A stretch of 20,658 nucleotides of DNA from Chlamydiota bacterium. Lineage in GTDB: Bacteria; Chlamydiota; Chlamydiia; Chlamydiales; Rhabdochlamydiaceae. The number at the start of each line of letters is the position of its first letter. Within the stretch, counting starts at the first letter, position 1. Positions 15,354-20,658 of this stretch are shown here, piece by piece. The notes beneath the pieces are model-generated. The model saw nothing but the letters and a program-made list of their open reading frames with translations. It was not told where the DNA came from and ran no database searches. The translations under genes and the position numbers were made by a program. The DNA lies in NCBI GenBank assembly GCA_023269365.1, contig JAHFTN010000010.1, positions 1 through 20,658 on the forward strand. Reading direction: 5' to 3'.

Positions 15354-15908
15354 CTACACCGTCATGATCTCTTTTTCTTTGGTTGTAAAGAGATCGTCTA
15401 CTTCTTTGCAAAACTTATCTGTAAACTCTTGGATCCCTTTCTCTTCTTTTTTCATGAGGTCTTCTGCGATAAGACCGTCTGCTTTTTGTTTGCGGGCAAG
15501 CTCATTGTGTTTGCGACGGATGTCGCGCACCACAATTTTTGCTTCTTCTGCTTTCTGCTTGCCTTGCTTTACAATCTGCTTGCGCATCGACTCATCCATA
15601 GGAGGGACATTAATGCGGATCGACTGCCCTTCGACGATGGGCTGCAAGTTGAGGTTGGCCTTCTCGATGGCCTTCGCAATCGCTCCTGCTGTCTGAGGAT
15701 CAAAGGGACTAATGAGGAGTTGGCGCGCTTCTGGCGTCGTGACGTTTGCGAGTTTTTTAATGCTCATAAATGAGCCGTACACTTCTACACTGACCCCATC
15801 GAGCATCGCGGGATTTGCTCGATTCGAGCGCAAAGATTTGAGCTCGGTTTTGTAATGCTCGAGAGTCATCTGCATTTTCGCTTTTGCTTGATCTGCAACA
15901 TCACCCAT
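15354..15908 (-). CDS. frr: Ribosome recycling factor, 184 aa
   Basis: Acts with EF-G to split the post-termination ribosome. The whole chain matches the family: SLRSNRANPAMLDGVSVEVYG (from about residue 24, the long-helix to domain II junction), LLISPFD (about 64-70), INVPPMDESMRKQIV (about 98-112), and the long C-terminal helix rich in Lys and Glu. The length is normal. AAGGAGG lies eight bases before the ATG, in the 12-nt gap after the tsf reading frame. In Chlamydia pyrH sits between tsf and frr (CT_677-CT_680, from memory); here it is absent. No clear terminator was seen between its TAG stop and the tRNA promoter. Confidence 0.97.
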   Translation of the reverse strand: MGDVADQAKAKMQMTLEHYKTELKSLRSNRANPAMLDGVSVEVYGSFMSIKKLANVTTPEARQLLISPFDPQTAGAIAKAIEKANLNLQPIVEGQSIRINVPPMDESMRKQIVKQGKQKAEEAKIVVRDIRRKHNELARKQKADGLIAEDLMKKEEKGIQEFTDKFCKEVDDLFTTKEKEIMTV

Positions 15909-15920
15909 AGTCCGTCCTCC

Positions 15921-16772
15921 TTACCCTCCAACCTTCCAACGATGAAAAGTCTTCAAGCCGATCTCTTTACCCAACCGCTTCCCCTCTTTCTCAAGAAGCT
16001 GTGCTACTGTCATTGTATTGTCTTTGACATATTTTTGGCAGAGCAAACAGACTTCTTCGCAAAAAGCCTTCACTTTCCCTTCCACGATTTTCTCCACAAT
16101 GTTTGCGGGCTTACCTTGCACTTGCACACGTGCAATCTCTTCTTCTTAAGCACGCACGGAAGCGGGCACCTGATCTACAGAAACATACTCAGGAGACTCT
16201 GCAGCGACGTGCATCGCGATATCGCGAGCAAGAGCCTCTTGCCCCTCTCCACCTGCCAGCACCACCGCTACCACAATTTTTCCTCCCATGTGGGAATAGA
16301 GACCGATGGAAAGCTCCGGACTTTTTTTGAGAAGAAAGAGGCGCTTTACCTGAATGTTCTCCCCTAAGCTCTGCATGACAAGAGCGCGGTATTGATCTAT
16401 CGTTATAGAGGAATCTTTGCTAAACATCTTGCTCATTAAAGCGGGAACAGAATCGAGTGTGGAGTCTGCAGCTTCTTGAGCCACCTCTTTTAAAAAGAGC
16501 TTGAATTTTTCATTTTGAGTGACAAAGTCAGTCTCTGCATTCACTTCGACAAGAGTAATAGAGGCTTTGCCTTCGTAAAAACCAATCAGCCCTTCGAGGG
16601 TCTCCCTCCCCTCTTTTTTTACAGCAGAGGCCATGCCCGACTTGCGAAGAAGATCGATCGCTGCCTCCATGTCGCCACCCGCCTTATCAAGAGCTTCTTT
16701 ACATTTTCCCATGCCAATGCCTGTGCGCTCTCTGAGCTCTTTCACCATCTCAGCTGTGACCACTCCACTCAT
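15921..16772 (-). pseudogene. tsf: Elongation factor Ts, interrupted by an in-frame TAA
   Basis: EF-Ts is the nucleotide-exchange factor for EF-Tu. The first 208 codons are typical: MVKELRERTGIGMGKCKEAL (UBA-like domain that grips EF-Tu), VEVNAETDFV (the conserved TDFV motif), GENIQVKR and IAMHVAAESPEYV. Codon 209 is TAA (complement of 16146-16148), and the same frame then resumes with 74 codons that are clearly EF-Ts: GKPANIVEKIVEGKVKAF and TVAQLLEKEGK. With the stop counted as one residue the length is 283, the usual size. In the E. coli protein the aligned residue is Lys in VVEKE, so AAA to TAA is one change. The truncated form would lose the C-terminal module. Since tsf is essential in E. 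coli, a sequence error or recoding deserves thought. The ATG overlaps the rpsB stop (ATGA). Confidence 0.9.
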
Positions 16773-17533
16773 CCCTCGTCTCCCTCTTTTTCAACTTCTT
16801 CGCTAGCATCTTCTTCTTTCTCATCTCCTTTCGCAACGCCTACGTTCAGATCGTTCTTGCGATCGATAATCCCTTGAGTGATCGCTTTTAAAATCAATTG
16901 AATGCTTTTTAGGGCATCGTCATTACACGCAATGACGTAATCGATAGGATCGGGATCGCAGTTCGTATCCACAAGGGCCATGATAGGAATTCCCAATTTC
17001 TTAGCTTCTGCAACGGCGATATGCTCTGAACTCGGATCCACTACGATCAAAAGACCTGGCAATTTTCTCATAGCGCGGATGCCAGAGAGGTTGCGATCCA
17101 ACTTCACTTGTTGTTTTCCCAGCACGGAGATCTCTTTTTTAGTTAAATCCTCCCCACCTGTAGAGATCTTCTTCTCGATACGCTCAAGCGTCTTTACTGA
17201 TTGACGAATGGTGGAAAGGTTTGTTAAAGCCCCACCGAGCCAACGCTCTGAGACGTAAAACTCTCCACACTCTTCAGCGCACTCTTTAATGACAGTTTTC
17301 GCTTGTTTTTTAGTTCCCACAAAAAGAATCGATTTGCGTTTGCCTACCATCTGTTTGACCACTTCTACAGCATTGCGAATCTGCTGCATCGTCTTTGCTA
17401 AATCGATGATATAAATCCCGTTCCTCTCTTCGAAAATGAACCGTTTCATTTTCGGATTCCAGCGTCTTCTCTGGTGCCCGAAATGGGCGCCACTTTCTAG
17501 GAGCTCTTTAATTGTAACTTCTGTTGTTGCCAA
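16769..17533 (-). CDS. rpsB: 30S ribosomal protein S2, 254 aa
   Basis: Small-subunit protein at the head-body junction, needed to bind S1. Diagnostic blocks are ELLESGAHFGHQRRRWNPKM (residues 10-29), IYIIDLAKTM (about 40-49), FVGTKKQAK (about 70-78), RWLGGALTN (about 97-105) and IPIMALVDTNCDPDPIDYVI (about 182-201). The tail from about 232 is an acidic Glu/Asp run. Translation must begin at a TTG, because an in-frame TAA lies seven codons upstream with no ATG or GTG between; AAGGGA lies six bases before it. The 115 nt between tRNA-Gly and this gene show no clear promoter, so transcription may begin at or before the tRNA. The stop overlaps the tsf start. Confidence 0.97.
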   Translation of the reverse strand: MATTEVTIKELLESGAHFGHQRRRWNPKMKRFIFEERNGIYIIDLAKTMQQIRNAVEVVKQMVGKRKSILFVGTKKQAKTVIKECAEECGEFYVSERWLGGALTNLSTIRQSVKTLERIEKKISTGGEDLTKKEISVLGKQQVKLDRNLSGIRAMRKLPGLLIVVDPSSEHIAVAEAKKLGIPIMALVDTNCDPDPIDYVIACNDDALKSIQLILKAITQGIIDRKNDLNVGVAKGDEKEEDASEEVEKEGDEG

Positions 17534-17648
17534 GCCTTGTCCCTTCTTTTGTTATTGACGTTAGCATCTCTCCTTTTTTGCCCTTAAAACACTGCGCCCT
17601 AAAAGCTTAGGAAAGATTTCGGTCTTGGATTAAAATTCTTAAGAATGA

Positions 17649-17719
17649 AGCGCCTGATCAGAATCGAACTGACACAAGTAGCTTGGAAGGCTACGGTTCT
17701 ACCATTGAACTACAGGCGC
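17649..17719 (-). tRNA. tRNA-Gly (TCC anticodon)
   Basis: A 71-nt cloverleaf. The acceptor stem GCGCCTG (17713-17719) pairs fully with CAGGCGC (17650-17656); discriminator T at 17649. The loop CTTCCAA gives anticodon TCC at 17685-17687. The T arm is CAGTTCGATTCTG. CCA is not encoded. It lies upstream of rpsB on the same strand; a weak promoter (TTGGAA, 17-nt spacer, TAAAAG) can be read upstream at 17738-17766. Confidence 0.95.
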
Positions 17720-17855
17720 ACTCAAAATTAGACACCCCTTTTAACAAATGCCTCTTTTTTTTCCAAGGACTCTTTGAATTCAAAATAAATTTTGCATAAG
17801 AAGGCGATCCACAAAGTCGAGTGCTTGACTTTGCAGATAGGTTCAGAGGTCTCTC

Positions 17856-17884
17856 TTTACGTTGGCTCTCTGATTTGATAATAT
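17856..17884 (+). promoter_or_regulatory. Possible promoter for the penicillin-binding protein
   Basis: TTTACG at 17856-17861 and TAATAT at 17879-17884 are 17 nt apart. The start codon is 30 nt beyond the -10 box. Matches are moderate. The rest of 17720-17913 shows no other gene. Confidence 0.4.
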
Positions 17885-17913
17885 ACCGAGAATGAATCCC
17901 TTTTTTGGTTTCT

Positions 17914-20658
17914 ATGGACCACCACATCCCCGATAAAGCAAATAAAGTCCTTAACGTCATCATCCTGGGCTTTCTTCTCATCTTAATTCGGGTGTGGATC
18001 CTCTCGGTTGTCCAATATGAAGATCATCTCGAACAGGCAAGACGCCCTAAGCGAAGAATAGTCATTGACAAAGTGGAAAGAGCTACCATCCGAGATCGGT
18101 TTAACATCCCCCTGGCTTTAAATAAAATTCAATACAATGCAGCGGTATGCTACTCCGACATCCGACAAATCCCCTCTTCTAAGTGGATCATAGGAGAAGA
18201 TGGGCAACGCCACCGCGTCCAAGTGCGCCTTAATTACATCAAGGAGCTTGCAGACTTGCTCTCCAAAGAGCTCCTTATCGATGCGCAGCTCATCGAAGAT
18301 ACGATCCACGGCAAAGCCTCCCTATTTCCCCATACTCCCTTTGTCATCAAAGAAGATCTTTCAGAAAAGCAATATTATAGGCTTAAAGCACTAGAGAAAG
18401 ATTGGGCAGGCATCCGCACTGAAAAGGGGTCAAAGAGGTACTATCCCTTGGGCAAGGTGGGGTGCGATATCATCGGTTACATGGGAGCAATCAGCTCTAA
18501 GTCTTATAGAGAGCTCTCCCTTGAACTTTCCACGCTTCAAGAGTATCTCACCTTGCGCGAGTCGGGGGAATCGCCTATCCTCCCCAAAGGATTTAACAAC
18601 CCTCTCGAAGTCAGAGAAAAGGTGAAATCGCTTCAAGAAAAGGCTTATACTATTCACGACTTAGTGGGAAAGTCGGGGGTAGAAAATGTGTTCGATACCG
18701 ATTTGCGTGGCTTTGCAGGAAGAGTGGTGCAAGAGATCGATACTAAAGGAAATATTTTACGAGAACTGCCGGGAGAAAGAAAAAGCCTCTGCGGGCAACG
18801 CCTTCTTCTCTCCATCTCCTCTGAGCTTCAAAAATTTGCAGAAGAATTGCTCATTGCCAACGAAACAGAGCGCGAGCTGCGCCATCCCAACGGGGATCCC
18901 GATTTAAGTGCTCCTTGGATTAAGGGAGGGGCTATTGTAGCTCTAGATCCCACCTCAGGAGAGGTGCTAGCACTCGCTTCCTATCCTCGTATCGATCCCA
19001 ACGATTTTATCCCTTCTGGCTCTACAGAAATCAAAACGCATAAGCTCTCCATGATCAATAAATGGTTAGAAAATGAAACATATATCGGGGAAGTTTGGGA
19101 CGGGAAAAGACCTTTAGAGAGAGAGCGGTGGGATCGGATCCATCAAAATGTCTATACAGAATCTCTTTTTCTCTCCCTAGATAAATATTGGGAAGCAACA
19201 CTCTCTCAGCCAGGGCAGACGTGGGATGCAATGCAACGGATCTCTTCTGCTAAAGAAGCGCTTTTATTCCAGAAAAAAATAGAAGAGCTTCTTCTCTTAT
19301 CCGGACAAACCGATCTCTCTATGTTCATCGAAACTTTGCACGATCCCCTTCTTCGAGAGATCAAGCACAACTGTGATAAACTCCTCGTGATCGATCTCTG
19401 TCGCCTTCTTGTCTCTAAAGAAAGGACCTCAGATATTCTTCTTCCCTATCTCAGTGGGGTTTCTTTGGCGCATTATCGCACCTTAAATCAAGCGGCTTCT
19501 ATCGTAAAACACTATGTAAAAATGCAAAATAAAATAGCGTTTCACTCCCACGAATTTCAGCAGTATAGAAACGCCCATTTCAAAGATTTCTTAAAAGAAA
19601 AACGCAAAGAGGAAAAAAAGAAAAAACAGTTTGCAAAGCCCTATACAGATTATTTAGAACATTTAGAAAAAGAACAATTTAACACTTTTTGGAGCGAGAG
19701 GGGAGACGCTCTTGTCTATGCCTTCCTCTGCACCAATAAGTCTCCTTCAGAGATTGCCCCTCATCTCTTTTTTTTAAGGCAAGAATTGCAAAAATTAAAT
19801 TCTGAAGAACAAAAATCCCTTCTGCACAGCTTTCGTTCTTTTGAAGAACTCAATTCCCCTCTGTACGGAAAGTATCGAGCCTTGCGCCATACCAAGGGGA
19901 TCCAGCTCGAAAAACACCTGGCAGCTGCCTTCTACCCCATCTCGGGATACGGTTACGGGCGCTCTCAAGCTTATCGACAATCGACTCCTCAGGGATCTGT
20001 GTTTAAACTCGTCGTCGCCTACCAAGCCCTTTTAGAAAGGATGCAATATTTCAAGGAAATGCAAACTTCTTTTTCTCATCTCAATCCCCTAACTCTTGTG
20101 GATAATTTGCAATGGCACTCTGCTCTTAACAGCCCAGAACAAGTCGTGGGGTTCTCTACAGAAGGAAAACCCATCAAACGATTATATAAAGGGGGATTTC
20201 TTCCTAGAAGTCATGCGGGGATTGGAACCATTGATCTCCTGGGAGCTCTGGAACAATCGAGTAACATCTATTTCTCTCTTCTCGCTTCCGATCATATCAA
20301 AGACCCTGCCCAGCTTATTCAGGCAACAGAAAACCTTGGCTTCGGTGAGAAAACAGGAATCGAGCTCCCAGGAGAAATTGGAGGGAGCTTACCAAAAGAT
20401 CTCACTCATAATCGCACGGGACTCTATACGTTTGCCATCGGCCAGCACTCCCTTGTTGTCACTCCCTTACAAACTGCCATGATGCTCAGCTCCATTGCAA
20501 ATAAGGGAAAAGTTCTCAAACCCAAAATCCTTCAAGCAATCGCTGGACAAGAACCTCTAAGGGAATATCAGGATCCTTTTTCACAATCTTCTTACCCATT
20601 TAAAGAGTGTTTAGCTTCCATTGGGATCCATTTCCCCCTCTTCACTTCAACAGTAAAA
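17914..20658 (+). CDS. Penicillin-binding protein 2-like transpeptidase, partial (915 codons in window)
   Basis: Class B transpeptidase that cross-links peptidoglycan, the target of beta-lactams. The N-terminus has a short cytoplasmic part and one transmembrane segment (about residues 12-31). A dimerisation/pedestal region follows, with PLGKVGCDIIGYMG near 184-197. The penicillin-binding domain has IVALDPTSGEVLALASYP (about 341-358), active-site SVFK (Ser695, Lys698), SSN (782-784) and KTG (813-815). Between DPTSG and SVFK lie about 350 residues, against roughly 40-70 in E. coli PBP2 or FtsI; the insert is helical and charged (KRKEEKKKKQ near 566-575). Chlamydial PBP2 is similarly long, about 1,080 residues from memory. 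The ATG at 17914 is chosen; a TTG three codons earlier is possible. In Chlamydia this gene is near rpsB, after ompA. The 3' end is outside the window. Confidence 0.93.
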   Translation, partial: MDHHIPDKANKVLNVIILGFLLILIRVWILSVVQYEDHLEQARRPKRRIVIDKVERATIRDRFNIPLALNKIQYNAAVCYSDIRQIPSSKWIIGEDGQRHRVQVRLNYIKELADLLSKELLIDAQLIEDTIHGKASLFPHTPFVIKEDLSEKQYYRLKALEKDWAGIRTEKGSKRYYPLGKVGCDIIGYMGAISSKSYRELSLELSTLQEYLTLRESGESPILPKGFNNPLEVREKVKSLQEKAYTIHDLVGKSGVENVFDTDLRGFAGRVVQEIDTKGNILRELPGERKSLCGQRLLLSISSELQKFAEELLIANETERELRHPNGDPDLSAPWIKGGAIVALDPTSGEVLALASYPRIDPNDFIPSGSTEIKTHKLSMINKWLENETYIGEVWDGKRPLERERWDRIHQNVYTESLFLSLDKYWEATLSQPGQTWDAMQRISSAKEALLFQKKIEELLLLSGQTDLSMFIETLHDPLLREIKHNCDKLLVIDLCRLLVSKERTSDILLPYLSGVSLAHYRTLNQAASIVKHYVKMQNKIAFHSHEFQQYRNAHFKDFLKEKRKEEKKKKQFAKPYTDYLEHLEKEQFNTFWSERGDALVYAFLCTNKSPSEIAPHLFFLRQELQKLNSEEQKSLLHSFRSFEELNSPLYGKYRALRHTKGIQLEKHLAAAFYPISGYGYGRSQAYRQSTPQGSVFKLVVAYQALLERMQYFKEMQTSFSHLNPLTLVDNLQWHSALNSPEQVVGFSTEGKPIKRLYKGGFLPRSHAGIGTIDLLGALEQSSNIYFSLLASDHIKDPAQLIQATENLGFGEKTGIELPGEIGGSLPKDLTHNRTGLYTFAIGQHSLVVTPLQTAMMLSSIANKGKVLKPKILQAIAGQEPLREYQDPFSQSSYPFKECLASIGIHFPLFTSTVK

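Noticed and set aside
17508..17567. 19-codon leader-like frame overlapping the rpsB start, with AAGGAG upstream
   Set aside because: The spacing from AAGGAG to ATG is only about two bases and the peptide shows no attenuator-like pattern; probably chance.
1..20658. Reassignment of TAA as a sense codon
   Set aside because: TAA is the natural end of genes whose C-termini match their families, such as ruvA, so a code change does not fit.
1..20658. CRISPR arrays, insertion sequences, prophage genes or attachment sites
   Set aside because: No direct-repeat array, transposase, integrase or phage structural gene was seen; the three tRNA genes have no repeated tRNA end nearby.

Overview
The window looks like chromosomal DNA from a member of the phylum Chlamydiae. 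It is more probably one of the environmental or 'Chlamydia-like' families than the genus Chlamydia. The evidence is gene order and gene style: rpsB-tsf-frr next to a very long penicillin-binding protein 2, mnmE-nth close to psd, a UDPGP-family pyrophosphorylase, and a protein with the paired hydrophobic segments of an inclusion-membrane (Inc) protein. The genus is inference; no rRNA gene lies in the window.

Layout. (1) 1-679: a small unknown gene with a clear promoter, closed by an unusually long near-perfect hairpin. (2) 679-5601, minus strand: an envelope block of waaF, a second GT9-like glycosyltransferase, a UDPGP-family pyrophosphorylase, a BamD-like TPR protein and an LptE-like lipoprotein, with tiny overlaps or short gaps. 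(3) 5697-6781, plus: ruvC and ruvA with a 97-nt overlap. (4) 6782-7927: a decayed-looking accessory pair, a small zinc-ribbon reading frame without a normal start and a secreted-type protein cut by an in-frame TAA just after its signal peptide. (5) 8015-10825, plus: mnmE, nth and the candidate Inc protein. (6) 10811-12108, minus: psd and a small exported protein. (7) 12211-13572, plus: a fused cytidylyltransferase/short-chain dehydrogenase of the CDP-ribitol type. (8) 13553-14461, minus: a membrane-anchored protein with kinase-like motifs. (9) 14515-15289, minus: tRNA-Glu, tRNA-Lys and dps behind one promoter. (10) 15354-17719, minus: tRNA-Gly, rpsB, tsf and frr; tsf carries an in-frame TAA and pyrH is missing from its usual place. 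(11) 17914 to the end, plus: a PBP2-like transpeptidase running off the window.

Most genes are housekeeping: translation (rpsB, tsf, frr, three tRNAs), tRNA wobble modification (mnmE), DNA repair and recombination (ruvC, ruvA, nth), phospholipid synthesis (psd), LPS and outer-membrane biogenesis, and septal peptidoglycan synthesis. The less ordinary items are the Inc candidate, the kinase-like protein, the CDP-ribitol-type fusion enzyme, the 76-nt hairpin, and the two in-frame TAA codons (tsf and the secreted protein). Those stops could be real decay, recoding or consensus errors, and the sequence alone cannot decide which.
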